64,000 nucleotides of DNA from Pseudomonadales bacterium (GTDB lineage: Bacteria > Pseudomonadota > Gammaproteobacteria > Pseudomonadales > UBA7239): assembly GCA_028280345.1 (NCBI GenBank), contig JANQLY010000010.1, forward strand, positions 186,001 through 250,000, given 5' to 3'. Under the pieces are notes generated by a model. That model had not been told where the DNA came from, did not search any database, and saw only the letters and a list, made by a program, of their open reading frames with translations. Of the stretch, positions 26,719 through 35,230 are shown in pieces (position 1 is the first letter of the stretch; the number at the start of each line of letters is the position of its first letter). A program made the translations under genes and the position numbers.

Positions 26719-28089
26719 ATGGAGAATGCACGTTCAACCATTCACGGTGTCTGGTCAAAACGGCTGACCTTTATCCTGGCTGCCACCGGTTCGGCGGTGG
26801 GGCTCGGCAATATCTGGAAGTTTCCCTACATTACCGGCGAAAACGGCGGCGGTGCATTTGTACTCGTCTACCTCGTGTGTATTGCTGCGGTGGGTATTTC
26901 AGTGATGATGGCGGAGGTGTTGCTTGGCCGTCGTGGTCGCAGCAGCCCGGTAACTGCGATGCAGACATTAACCAAAGAGTCGAACGTTCACGGTGTCTGG
27001 ACTGGCATTGGCTGGATGGGTGCCATAGCGGGTTTATTGATTCTCTCGTACTACAGTGTGATTGCAGGCTGGGCACTACATTTTATTGTACAAAGCGCAT
27101 CCGGCGCATTTGAAGGTGCTGACAGCGCTGCGGTTGGTCAGGTATTTGATAGCCTGCTCGCTGACCCACAGACCCTGCTTGGCTGGCATACCCTTTTCAT
27201 GGTGATGACAATGACGGTTGTGGCGCGCGGTGTGACCCAGGGTCTGGGTCGGGCGGTGGAAATTCTGATGCCATGCTTGTTCGTGCTGCTGATTATCATG
27301 GTGGGCTACGCGGTTAAGCTCGGTAATTTTTCCGAGGGTCTCGCGTTCTTGTTCAAAGTGGATTTTAGCAAGCTCTCTGCCGGTTCAGTGCTAACGGCCG
27401 TCGGACATGCGTTTTTTACCCTGAGTCTCGGCATGGGTGCGATCATGGCTTATGGTGCCTATATGCCGGATCATGCACCCGTGGGCAAAACCGTTGTGAC
27501 GGTAGCTTTTCTCGATACGCTGGTGGCACTTGTAGCAGGTATGGCGATTTTTCCGCTGGTATTTGCCAATGGCATTGAGCCTAGTGCCGGCCCCGGCTTG
27601 ATGTTTGTCAGTCTGCCTCTGGCGTTTGGTCAGATGCCGGGTGGACTCTTTTTTGGCACGCTGTTTTTTGTGCTTGTGTCGGTGGCGGCCTGGAGTTCTT
27701 CAATATCCCTGATTGAACCTTTTGTGGCTTGGGTGGTGGAGAAAAAGCTGCTCTCGCGGGTGGGTGCGAGCGTCGTGCTCGGTATCGTGACCTGGACGAT
27801 AGGCTTGCTCACGGTGTTATCGTTTAACGAAATGTCGGATCACAAGCTGTTTGGTCTGACCGCATTTGATTTGCTCGACTTTATTACGGCGAATTTGATG
27901 TTGCCGCTTGGCGGTCTGTTTATCGCAATATTTGTCGGCTGGATTATGAAGCGGGAAATTGTACGCGCCGAACTCGATGCAGAGCCTGAAGGTTTGTTTA
28001 ATCTGTGGTACACGGTTTTACGCTATATCGCACCGGTAGCAGTCCTGGTAGTCTTCGCCTACCCGCTGATTGAGAAGTTTTCCGGCTAA
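26719..28089 (+). CDS. Sodium-dependent transporter, NSS (SNF) family
   Basis: 456 residues with about 11-12 helices. The N-terminal helix 1 is textbook NSS: WSKRLTFILAATGSAVGLGN followed by IWKFPYITGENGGGAF, containing sodium- and substrate-binding backbone positions of the LeuT fold. It probably imports an amino acid or similar solute with Na+ (or takes part in efflux); the substrate cannot be read from sequence. It is followed after 3 bp by ratA on the same strand, so the three genes 26719-28844 probably form an operon. Confidence 0.93.
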   Translation: MENARSTIHGVWSKRLTFILAATGSAVGLGNIWKFPYITGENGGGAFVLVYLVCIAAVGISVMMAEVLLGRRGRSSPVTAMQTLTKESNVHGVWTGIGWMGAIAGLLILSYYSVIAGWALHFIVQSASGAFEGADSAAVGQVFDSLLADPQTLLGWHTLFMVMTMTVVARGVTQGLGRAVEILMPCLFVLLIIMVGYAVKLGNFSEGLAFLFKVDFSKLSAGSVLTAVGHAFFTLSLGMGAIMAYGAYMPDHAPVGKTVVTVAFLDTLVALVAGMAIFPLVFANGIEPSAGPGLMFVSLPLAFGQMPGGLFFGTLFFVLVSVAAWSSSISLIEPFVAWVVEKKLLSRVGASVVLGIVTWTIGLLTVLSFNEMSDHKLFGLTAFDLLDFITANLMLPLGGLFIAIFVGWIMKREIVRAELDAEPEGLFNLWYTVLRYIAPVAVLVVFAYPLIEKFSG

Positions 28090-28092
28090 ACC

Positions 28093-28530
28093 ATGTCCAC
28101 CCATATTGAACGCAGCGCGCTGCTGCCTTATTCCGCTGAACAGCTATTTGAGCTGGTTAACGATGTTGAAGCCTATCCGCAGTATATGGATGGTTGTGTT
28201 GCTGCTCAGGTGCTCAGTAGCGATGAGGGTGGAATGGAAGCGCGTCTCGAACTGAAAAAAGGCGGTATCAGTCAAAGCTTTGCAACGCGAAATCACTGGG
28301 AGGAGCATTCACAGATTGTGATGGAATTGCTCGAAGGGCCGTTTGAAAGTCTGCATGGAGTGTGGAATTTTAATGCACTCGCAAGCGATGCCTGCAAGGT
28401 TTCCCTCGACTTGCGTTTTACAATGAACAACCAGTTGGTTAGCAAGGCGGCAGAGAGGTTGTTTGAGTCTGTTGCGGGTAATCTGGTTAATGCCTTGTGC
28501 CAGCGTGCCAATTGTTTGTACGGGAGCTAG
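28093..28530 (+). CDS. ratA: RatA family START/SRPBCC protein (COQ10-like)
   Basis: 145 residues. Begins IERSALLPYSAEQLFELVND and contains VEAYPQYMDGCVAAQVLS, the N-terminal signature of the COQ10/RatA family of lipid-binding START-like domains; SLDLRFTMNNQLVSKAAERL near the end is also family-typical. E. coli RatA was described as a toxin that blocks 70S assembly, while the homologues are ubiquinone-binding chaperones; I would not choose between these roles from sequence. Next to ratB, as in E. coli, and divergent here from bamE two genes away. Confidence 0.93.
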   Translation: MSTHIERSALLPYSAEQLFELVNDVEAYPQYMDGCVAAQVLSSDEGGMEARLELKKGGISQSFATRNHWEEHSQIVMELLEGPFESLHGVWNFNALASDACKVSLDLRFTMNNQLVSKAAERLFESVAGNLVNALCQRANCLYGS

Positions 28531-28535
28531 TGGCT

Positions 28536-28844
28536 ATGTCTGAAACAGTGCAAATCAGGGTACAGGTAGCTTATGCCTTGCCCCACAAGCAGCGGGTTAT
28601 AGACATTGAAGTCAGTGAAGGCTGCACAGCCCGGGAAGCGGTTGAGCAATCGCGTATTAGCGAGCAATTTCCCGATCTCGATTTGAGCAACGCAAAGTTC
28701 GGTATCTTCGGCAAGTCTGTCAAGGCAGACCAGGTGCTGGTTGACGGTGACCGTGTCGAGATTTATCGCAAACTGATTGCAGACCCGAAAGAGTCACGTA
28801 AGAAACGGGCCGATCGCGCAAAAGCAAAGCGCGAAACAGATTAA
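28536..28844 (+). CDS. ratB: RnfH/RatB family ubiquitin-like protein
   Basis: 102 residues from ATG 28536 (MSETVQIRVQVAYALPHKQR), five bases after the ratA stop. Beta-grasp ubiquitin-like fold: QRVIDIEVSEGCTAREAVEQ, then FGKSVKADQVLVDGDRVEIY, ending in a basic Lys/Arg tail. RnfH was named from Rhodobacter nitrogen-fixation clusters and RatB is the enteric name; the cellular role is not settled. A longer upstream start inside ratA is rejected. Convergent with bamE. Confidence 0.93.
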   Translation: MSETVQIRVQVAYALPHKQRVIDIEVSEGCTAREAVEQSRISEQFPDLDLSNAKFGIFGKSVKADQVLVDGDRVEIYRKLIADPKESRKKRADRAKAKRETD

Positions 28845-28873
28845 ATTATCCCACTTGTTGCCGGTGGCCTATC

Positions 28874-29374
28874 CTATGGCAGGTCGCTGGTATTGCCTGA
28901 GTCCTGTTGTGCCGGATCCTGTTTTTCATCTGGTGTAGCGCTATCTGATTGAGTATTGTCGCTTGCCGCTTCAGTTTCCTTTGGCTGTTCATTGTTTTCC
29001 TTGTCATCGTGCGTGATGCGATCTTCCGGTGCCTCTACGACTTCGCCGAGCTCCTCAGGTGGAGGTATGCGGTTATCGATGCGGACGAGCTTGCCCTGCT
29101 CAAAGTACAGGGTCATGCGGTGCTCACGGAAGTTTTCCTCGCGATCCTTGTGGCTGAAGTAATAGTCCCAGCGGTCCGGGTTAAAGGAATCAATCACCAG
29201 TGGTGTACCCATAACATAGCGCACCTGGCGTTTGGTCATGCCGATTTCAAGCTGGTCAATCATGTCCTGCTTGACAACATTGCCCTGGGGAATGTCGAGT
29301 TTATAAACCCCTGGAAAACTACAGCTACTGGCAAGAAACGCCAGGAAAATCAATAAAAACCAGGGTTTGTGCAT
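28874..29374 (-). CDS. bamE: Outer membrane assembly factor BamE
   Basis: 166 residues. Lipoprotein signal with lipobox ASSC (about residue 18), then the BamE/SmpA/OmlA domain: YKLDIPQGNVVKQDMIDQLE, IGMTKRQVRYVMGTPLVIDS, and RWDYYFSHKDREENFREHRM. The C-terminal tail of about 55 residues is Asp/Glu/Gln-rich and longer than in E. coli BamE (113 residues) but common in Pseudomonas-type OmlA proteins. It is part of the BAM complex that folds outer-membrane beta-barrels. Divergent from fur, the conserved arrangement. Confidence 0.96.
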   Translation of the reverse strand: MHKPWFLLIFLAFLASSCSFPGVYKLDIPQGNVVKQDMIDQLEIGMTKRQVRYVMGTPLVIDSFNPDRWDYYFSHKDREENFREHRMTLYFEQGKLVRIDNRIPPPEELGEVVEAPEDRITHDDKENNEQPKETEAASDNTQSDSATPDEKQDPAQQDSGNTSDLP

Positions 29375-29449
29375 TTACAGGGTTCCACTTGTTTTACGGA
29401 GCAGCGATAATACCTGATTCAACCGCCACATGCGAAGAGCAAGCAGCCC

Positions 29450-29860
29450 ATGGGACAACAAAATCAGGAATTGCGCAAAGCCGGCCTCAAGGTCACGACT
29501 CCGCGGGTCAAAATTCTCGAAATTCTTGAAAATGCCGAAGAACGCCATATGAGTGCAGAAGAGGTTTACCGGGTGCTGCTTGGGGCTAATGAAGAAGTGG
29601 GGCTCGCAACAGTGTACCGTGTGTTAACCCAGTTTGAGACAGCGGGCCTCGTGACACGGCACAATTTTGACAGCGGTCACTCGGTATTTGAACTGGTGCG
29701 CGGCGATCATCACGATCATATGGTGTGTGTGGATTCCGGCAAGGTCATTGAATTCCACAACAGCCAGATCGAGCAGCTACAGCGTGATATTGCCGAGCAA
29801 CACGGTTTTGAGCTTGTAGATCATTCTCTTGTGCTTTACGTCAAGCCAAAGGAATCATAG
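29450..29860 (+). CDS. fur: Ferric uptake regulator Fur
   Basis: 136 residues. N-terminal winged helix (GLKVTTPRVKILEILE, SAEEVYRVLLGANEEVGLAT, VYRVLTQFETAGLV) and a C-terminal dimerisation domain with the metal ligands HHDHMVCVDSGKVIEF. Of the E. coli CxxC zinc pair only the first Cys remains and the C-terminal Cys pair is absent, as in Pseudomonas Fur, so this is not a defect. It represses iron uptake when loaded with Fe2+. I see no convincing Fur box in the 75-bp bamE-fur gap. It is convergent with recN, adjacent by 1 bp. Confidence 0.97.
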   Translation: MGQQNQELRKAGLKVTTPRVKILEILENAEERHMSAEEVYRVLLGANEEVGLATVYRVLTQFETAGLVTRHNFDSGHSVFELVRGDHHDHMVCVDSGKVIEFHNSQIEQLQRDIAEQHGFELVDHSLVLYVKPKES

Positions 29861-31582
29861 TCAGTTAATGGTTTGCAGCATAACCTCGGCATGAGCGCGT
29901 GATTGCTCGCACATATGAGCGCCGCCGATCATCCGTGCCACTTCATCAACGCGTTCCTCATCGGCCAGCGTGTGCAGGCAAGTGCGGGTTTTGCCCCGTG
30001 TCACGGCTTTGCTCACCGTAATATGCTGATGGGCTTTTGCGGCAACCGCAGCCTGATGTGTTACGCAGAGCACCTGACCCTTGTCACCGAGCTTGCGTAA
30101 CAGTGTGCCGACATGGGCCGCGGTTTCTCCACCGATACCTACATCCACCTCATCAAAAACCAGGCTTGGAATGGCCGAGGTCTGTACCGTAACCACCTGA
30201 ATTGCAAGACTAATACGCGATAATTCACCGCCCGAGGCTATTTTTTTCAGGGGTTGTAGAGGCTGCCCCGGGTTGGTTTTAATTAACAGTTCAAGACTTT
30301 CGGCACCGTGACGGTGAGGCTCGTCGCGGGGTGACAAAGCCACTGTGAGTTTGCAGCCCTTCATATTCAGTGTGGTGAGTTCACGGTTGACGGCACGGCT
30401 CAATTTGGCAGCAGCTTTGTTACGCTGTTCCGTCAGTTTTGCAGCGCTGCGTTGGTAATTCACAAGGTACTCGGTCTGTTGCCGTTCGAGCTGTTCAAGT
30501 TTTTCATCGCTACTCGAAAGCCCCTCAAGTTCGCTATTGAGTTTTTCGTGTAGTGCCACAATCTCATCGGTTGCGATACGGTGCTTGCGGGCAACCTGAT
30601 AGATTGTGCTGAGACGCTCTTCAACTGTATGCAGGCGCTGTGGATCAAGCGGGGTGGTTTGCTGGTGCAAATGGATTTCATTGCAGGCTTCTTCCACTTG
30701 AATATGCGCACTTTGAAGCAGTTTTTCCACTTCGAGTAGATGAGAGGTTTTGTGCTGTTGTGTGCCGAGCAGGGCAAGTGCCTGACTGAGCTGGTCGCTA
30801 ATATTGGCTGCGTTATTGAAATCACTGCTGTTGCTATCGGTATGATTTTCTCCGCTGCAAAGGGACAGCAGGGCCTCGCCAGTGGTGAGGAGTTCACCGG
30901 CAGAGGCCAGCTGTTTTTGCTCAAGTTCAAGTTGCTCGACCTCGCCTGGCTGTAGTGCCAGGGCATCGAGTTCCTCGACCTGATATTGCAACAGTTGCAG
31001 TCGGGCATCGTTATCGTCACTGGTGGTGCGCAACTGTTCGAGCAGTTGTCGGGTTTGCTGCCACTGGTTGTAGGCTTCCCTGACTTCGCGGCACAGTGCG
31101 TCGTTGCCTGCATAGGCGTCGAGCAGGTGACGCTGGCTGTCGCGGTGTAACAGCGAGTGGTGTTCGTGCTGGGAGTGAATGTCGATTAGCAGTTGGCTGA
31201 ATTCGCGCAGTTGTTGCAGTGTAACCGGTTGCCCCTGAATCCACGCGCGTGAGCGACCCTCACGGGTAATTACGCGGCGCAGTAGGCATTCCTGCGGTGG
31301 GTTTTTTTCTGTGTTTTCCGGGCAGTGTAAATCATGCTGTTCCAGCCAGCGCTGCGCGCGCGAATTGTTTGCTACAGTAAAACAGGCACTGATATCAGCA
31401 CGCTGTTTATCAGCTGGAATGACGCTACTGTCGGCGCGCTCGCCTAATGTGAGGCCAAGCGCGTCGAGCATGATCGATTTTCCCGCACCGGTTTCTCCGG
31501 TAATGGCGGTCATACCGGTTTGCAGCTCAATGTCGAGATGATCGACAATGGCGAAATTCTGTATCGACAACTGGGTCAGCAT
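29861..31582 (-). CDS. recN: DNA repair protein RecN
   Basis: 573 residues from ATG 31582 (MLTQLSIQNFAIVDHLDIEL) with a GGAG site eight bases upstream; a farther start at 31603 is rejected. SMC-like ATPase for double-strand break repair. Walker A GETGAGKS is in the first 40 residues, a long coiled-coil region with a central break runs to about 430, and the signature ASGGELSRISLAIQ and Walker B IPSLVFDEVDVGIGGE follow. Two LexA boxes at 31611-31652 directly upstream place it in the SOS regulon. The usual neighbour grpE is not here; hrcA is divergent instead. Confidence 0.97.
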   Translation of the reverse strand: MLTQLSIQNFAIVDHLDIELQTGMTAITGETGAGKSIMLDALGLTLGERADSSVIPADKQRADISACFTVANNSRAQRWLEQHDLHCPENTEKNPPQECLLRRVITREGRSRAWIQGQPVTLQQLREFSQLLIDIHSQHEHHSLLHRDSQRHLLDAYAGNDALCREVREAYNQWQQTRQLLEQLRTTSDDNDARLQLLQYQVEELDALALQPGEVEQLELEQKQLASAGELLTTGEALLSLCSGENHTDSNSSDFNNAANISDQLSQALALLGTQQHKTSHLLEVEKLLQSAHIQVEEACNEIHLHQQTTPLDPQRLHTVEERLSTIYQVARKHRIATDEIVALHEKLNSELEGLSSSDEKLEQLERQQTEYLVNYQRSAAKLTEQRNKAAAKLSRAVNRELTTLNMKGCKLTVALSPRDEPHRHGAESLELLIKTNPGQPLQPLKKIASGGELSRISLAIQVVTVQTSAIPSLVFDEVDVGIGGETAAHVGTLLRKLGDKGQVLCVTHQAAVAAKAHQHITVSKAVTRGKTRTCLHTLADEERVDEVARMIGGAHMCEQSRAHAEVMLQTIN

Positions 31583-31610
31583 TCCACTCTCCTCCATCCC
31601 CACAGATGAA

Positions 31611-31652
31611 TACTGTTTGTTTGTACAGTATCCTAACTGAATAAATATACAG
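31611..31652. promoter_or_regulatory. Two LexA (SOS) boxes upstream of recN
   Basis: TACTGTTTGTTTGTACAGTA (31611-31630) is a perfect CTGT-N8-ACAG box, and CTGAATAAATATACAG (31637-31652) is a second box with one half-site mismatch. Their centres are about 24 bp apart in the recN/hrcA divergent region, so LexA could bind as two dimers as at E. coli recN. The first box lies 29 bp from the recN start. Confidence 0.88.
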
Positions 31653-31727
31653 TATCAACTATGAAGAGAGTTTGCTGGCGGTTTGTGGCAGTTGAGCCGC
31701 TGGCAAAGAGGCGCTACTCTTTGTTTC

Positions 31728-32759
31728 ATGTCTGACCTTGTCAATGATCGCGCCCAGCAGGTATTAAAAAGCCTAATTGACCTGTATATCCGGGATGGCC
31801 AGCCCGTGGGTTCAAAAGCCCTTGTTGAGGAGGCCAATCTGCCAGTCAGTGCCGCAACCGTACGCAATGTTATGGCGGATCTGGAGCAACATGGGTTGAT
31901 TACCTCACCTCACACGTCGGCGGGGCGGGTGCCGACCCAGACCGGTTACCGCCTGTTTGTCGATAATCTGATCTCGGTGCAGCCCTTACAAGGCGCGACA
32001 CTGGATCAGATGAAAGGCCTGCTGAGCCCGGAAACGAATTCGCAGCATCTGATCGAATCGGCCTCGCAGTTGCTCTCCGATGTAACTGCCCAGGCGGGCC
32101 TCGTGACTCTGCCGCGCCGTGAGCAAACCTGGTTGACCCAGGTAGAGTTTCTGCCGCTGTCGGATAACCGGATACTTGTGGTGCTTGTTGTTAATGATCA
32201 GGAAGTGCAAAACCGTGTGATCTATACCCACCGGCCCTACAGCCGCGAGGAATTGCAGGATGCGGCGCGTGTTATCAACGAGACCTATGCCGGGCGTACA
32301 CTTGAGGAAGCACGGGAAAATCTGCTTGGCAGTATGGCATCTGACCGGGAAAAAATGGACGCGCTGATGCGCAGTGTACTCGAAGTGGCGGAGCAGACGT
32401 TCCAGAGCGAGGAGGAGGGGGGTTATGTCGTGGCAGGGCAAACGCGACTGCTGGATAGCGCAGAACCGGGCAATATGATGAAAATTCGCGACCTTTTCGA
32501 CGCATTTAATGAAAAAAGAGAGATTTTACATTTGCTTGATAACTGTGTGCGTGCCGAGGGCGTGCAGATATTTATTGGCCAGGAGTCCGGTTATGACGTG
32601 CTGGATGACTACAGTGTGATCACCGCACCCTATCAGGAAGGGGGGCAGGTAGTGGGGGTGCTTGGCGTGATTGGCCCGACCCGCATGGCCTATGACCGGG
32701 TGATTCCGATCGTTGATGCTACCGCCAGAATGCTGAGTTCGGCGTTAAACAGTAAATAA
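31728..32759 (+). CDS. hrcA: Heat-inducible transcription repressor HrcA
   Basis: 343 residues from ATG 31728; an earlier in-frame start at 31683 would add residues atypical of the family. N-terminal winged helix (ARQ-like NDRAQQVLKSLIDLYIRDGQ, PVGSKALVEEANLPVSAATV, RNVMADLEQHGLI) followed by SPHTSAGRVPTQTGYRLFVD, a GAF-like centre and the C-terminal IFIGQESGYDVLDDYSVI and GVLGVIGPTRMAYDRVIPIV. It binds CIRCE operators in front of groE/dnaK operons, but no CIRCE or chaperone gene is present in the window. HrcA is uncommon in enteric gammaproteobacteria. A weak terminator follows at 32864. Confidence 0.96.
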   Translation: MSDLVNDRAQQVLKSLIDLYIRDGQPVGSKALVEEANLPVSAATVRNVMADLEQHGLITSPHTSAGRVPTQTGYRLFVDNLISVQPLQGATLDQMKGLLSPETNSQHLIESASQLLSDVTAQAGLVTLPRREQTWLTQVEFLPLSDNRILVVLVVNDQEVQNRVIYTHRPYSREELQDAARVINETYAGRTLEEARENLLGSMASDREKMDALMRSVLEVAEQTFQSEEEGGYVVAGQTRLLDSAEPGNMMKIRDLFDAFNEKREILHLLDNCVRAEGVQIFIGQESGYDVLDDYSVITAPYQEGGQVVGVLGVIGPTRMAYDRVIPIVDATARMLSSALNSK

Positions 32760-32863
32760 CATAAATTATAGTGATACGAGCCTTTGCTTTTGCCTAAAAC
32801 CCGCCTAGAATAGAGCGTTGTTAAAGGTAGTCAGTAGTGCAACTGATGCCTGATAAAAACTAC

Positions 32864-32888
32864 AAAAGCCATAAGGGCTTTATTTTTC
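32864..32888 (+). terminator. Terminator after hrcA
   Basis: AAAGCC / GGCTTT (32865-32870, 32876-32881) with a 5-nt loop, followed by ATTTTT. Short stem, so only moderately convincing. Confidence 0.6.
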
Positions 32889-32944
32889 GATCGATCGTAC
32901 TGCATAGGACCAATATCCATTTAATTAAGTGATGAGGTTTTGTT

Positions 32945-33445
32945 ATGAACAGAGGGATTACACAAACGATTGCGCGGGTTAGTCTGACCTTGGCAATGGG
33001 TCTGGCGGCAGCTCAGACTTATGCCTTTAGTGGTGGCTTTGGCTCATTTAACTCCGGAGGTGAGTCCTCCAGTGGTAGCTCTACCAATTGCAGCTCGGCG
33101 GGCGATTCAACGTCTGGCGGATCTTTTAGTGGCGGCTTTGGAAATTTCTCAGGCACAGGTTCAGAAGAGTGTGCTAATGAAGATTCCGATGCGGATACCA
33201 TGCTCAATAGCTGGGAGACATCTTTCTCGCTGGATAAAAACGACGCGTCGGACGCCTACGAGGATGCAGATGGTGATGGTTCCACTAATGCCCGTGAATA
33301 TGCTCAGGGCTCTGATGCTTCACTGGCCGATACTGATAGTGATGGTGTGATTGATGGTGATGATCCGGACCCGGATAATGCCGGAGTTTCTTCGCTGACA
33401 GTTGATGGCACTTTTAGCGGTATATCAGCCAGCTCATCGGACTAA
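32945..33445 (+). CDS. Secreted Gly/Ser-rich protein with TSP3/EF-hand-like repeats
   Basis: 166 residues, ATG with GATGAGG upstream. Signal peptide (1-27, LTLAMGLAAAQTYA), then a Gly/Ser-rich stretch with two copies of SGGFG (FSGGFGSF and FSGGFGNF), and from about residue 78 acidic TSP3-type calcium loops: DSDADTMLNSWE, EDADGDGSTNAREYAQG, ADTDSDGVIDGDDPDPDNAG. Similar repeat blocks occur in the genes at 35561 and 49402. A cell-surface or extracellular calcium-stabilised protein is likely; its partner is unknown. Confidence 0.8.
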   Translation: MNRGITQTIARVSLTLAMGLAAAQTYAFSGGFGSFNSGGESSSGSSTNCSSAGDSTSGGSFSGGFGNFSGTGSEECANEDSDADTMLNSWETSFSLDKNDASDAYEDADGDGSTNAREYAQGSDASLADTDSDGVIDGDDPDPDNAGVSSLTVDGTFSGISASSSD

Positions 33446-33506
33446 ATAAGCGCTTTTTGAGCACCATATTCAGGGATTGTTTTTTGGGGCTCCAGAGCAT
33501 TATAGT

Positions 33507-33536
33507 AAAGCCTCGCTTATAGCGGGGCTTTGTTTT
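33507..33536 (+). terminator. Rho-independent terminator after the 32945 gene
   Basis: AAAGCCTCGC / GCGGGGCTTT with a TTATA loop and one G-T wobble, followed by GTTTTG. Confidence 0.8.
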
Positions 33537-33577
33537 GTCAAGCGAAAGTATTTAACAGGATAATTTGGGGGTTGGAG

Positions 33578-34567
33578 ATGTTGCGTAAAAAGAATTTGCT
33601 CGCGGTTGTCATCGCGGGTGTAGCGGCCAGTGCCAGCAATATGGCTGTGGCAGAAGACGGCGGCAGTCAGTTGGTGTGGGTGCCTTCCATTGCGTTTCAG
33701 ATGAAAGAGTTGAGTTTTGATCAGCAGTACTCGGGAAATAATACAAATAGTGCAGATTTTGATGCAAATATTCCGATGTTGAATCTGGGTTTAACGGTTG
33801 CCTATTCACGCTTTTATATGAGTTTGAAACTTGAGAAGAGTGTGGCTGATGGTTATTCATCGACGCAAGAAACTGACCGCTCCAGCAGTGGAGAATCCAA
33901 CCTTATTGCCACAGAATTCACTGAAGTGGGTGTTGGCCGTGAAGATAAAAGTTTTACCATTGGGTATAACGTCTGGGATCGACTCAATGTCTTTGTCGGA
34001 TACCTTGATGGGGAAACTACCCTGAATCCTGAGCCTGGTTGTCTTGATCCGCTGACATTAAACCCGGTCGCCAGTTGCTCCAATGCCAACCGTGCGGCTG
34101 TTCAGCAGTCTATCAGGTACGGTTTTGAATCTTTTGGCATTGATCCCGTTGCTGATCTGGAGCGTTATGAGCAGGTCTACACAGAAAAAGGTCCGTTTAT
34201 CGGTCTTAGCTATGCCTGGCAGTTTAGCAATACTGGCACGTTGTCAATCAGTGCGGCTTATGCCGATATGAATGGCAAATATGTTGATAATGCGGATGAC
34301 CCAAATAACACTTTTCCTTCCGCGACTATGCCAACGGAGTCCGCCTTCCAGGAATTTCATTATGAAGGCGACACAACGGGCACGAGTCTGGGTTTAACAT
34401 GGACGGCACCGCTTGGTGATAACTCAGCCTACTTTGTTGATTTGCGCCGTCAGTCTTATTCAATGGAAGGTGAAGATCAAACAGGTTCATTTCTTTATCA
34501 GGGTACTTCACTGAAAACCGATGAAACGATGTTGGGTGTTTCAGCGGGTTTGCAGTTTTATTTTTAA
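33578..34567 (+). CDS. Outer-membrane beta-barrel protein
   Basis: 329 residues from ATG 33578 (MLRKKNLLAVVIAG) with GGAG just upstream; longer starts overlap the preceding terminator. Signal peptide (1-25), alternating amphipathic beta strands with aromatic girdle residues, and a final strand LGVSAGLQFYF ending in Phe, as recognised by BAM. About 12 strands can be counted by eye. No specific porin or transporter family recognised. It is 43 bp upstream of a second, smaller beta-barrel gene and probably co-transcribed. Confidence 0.8.
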   Translation: MLRKKNLLAVVIAGVAASASNMAVAEDGGSQLVWVPSIAFQMKELSFDQQYSGNNTNSADFDANIPMLNLGLTVAYSRFYMSLKLEKSVADGYSSTQETDRSSSGESNLIATEFTEVGVGREDKSFTIGYNVWDRLNVFVGYLDGETTLNPEPGCLDPLTLNPVASCSNANRAAVQQSIRYGFESFGIDPVADLERYEQVYTEKGPFIGLSYAWQFSNTGTLSISAAYADMNGKYVDNADDPNNTFPSATMPTESAFQEFHYEGDTTGTSLGLTWTAPLGDNSAYFVDLRRQSYSMEGEDQTGSFLYQGTSLKTDETMLGVSAGLQFYF

Positions 34568-34610
34568 ACAGCTGACTGTAATTGAGTCGAACTAAAGAGG
34601 ATTGATAACA

Positions 34611-35174
34611 ATGCAAAAACTGATGATAGCTCTGGTTGCGTATTGTGTGCCGACACTTTCGTTGGCAGCTAATATGTATGCCGGGGTAAATCTCGCGGCT
34701 TCTGACTATGAGCAAGATGATGTTGTGCCTGTTTATAGTGTTTCGGACATTATGTCGCTAGGCGGTGTATTCGGCGTTGATTTTGATGAATACTTCTCTG
34801 CTGAAGCGAGACTTTACAGTGGTATAGACGGTGCAGAGTCGGTTGTGGGTAATAGTGTGATTAAAACCGAGCTGGATAGAGCCTATGGTGTTTATGTTAA
34901 AGGCGGTTACCCGATTAAAGGCAGTGGTGGTAACACGATGATGCGAATCTATGGGGTAGCCGGTATTACCTGGGGGGAGCTTGAGTTTTCCAACGTAACC
35001 TTTCCATCGGTATCTCCGGTCAGTGAAAAAGAAGAAGGCCTGGGTTATGGACTGGGCATGGATATTAATGTCTGGCAAGAAAAAGCCTATATTAATCTTG
35101 AGTATATGGATTTGTTAAGCAAGGATAGTTTTGAAATGGATCTGCTACAAGTGGGGTTCCATTTTCGGTTTTGA
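34611..35174 (+). CDS. Small outer-membrane beta-barrel protein
   Basis: 187 residues. The ATG at 34611 is chosen over a TTG at 34602 because AAAGAGG lies 10 bases upstream of the ATG. Signal peptide (ALVAYCVPTLSLA), then about eight amphipathic strands (MYAGVNLAASDYE, YGVYVKGGYPIKG, GLGYGLGMDINVW) and a C-terminal LLQVGFHFRF ending in Phe. It resembles OmpW/OmpA-type eight-stranded barrels in size, but sequence motifs are too weak to name the family. Followed by a strong terminator. Confidence 0.8.
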   Translation: MQKLMIALVAYCVPTLSLAANMYAGVNLAASDYEQDDVVPVYSVSDIMSLGGVFGVDFDEYFSAEARLYSGIDGAESVVGNSVIKTELDRAYGVYVKGGYPIKGSGGNTMMRIYGVAGITWGELEFSNVTFPSVSPVSEKEEGLGYGLGMDINVWQEKAYINLEYMDLLSKDSFEMDLLQVGFHFRF

Positions 35175-35195
35175 GTTTGTTAAATCGATAAATAT

Positions 35196-35230
35196 AAAAA
35201 ATCCCGGCACATGGCCGGGATTTTTTATTA
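35196..35230 (+). terminator. Rho-independent terminator after the beta-barrel pair
   Basis: AAAAATCCCGGC / GCCGGGATTTTT with a short loop and a following TTATT; symmetric A/T tracts make it usable in both directions. Confidence 0.9.

Noticed and set aside
29450..29860. Loss of zinc-binding cysteines in Fur as a defect
   Set aside because: Pseudomonas-type Fur proteins normally lack these cysteines, so this is lineage-typical.
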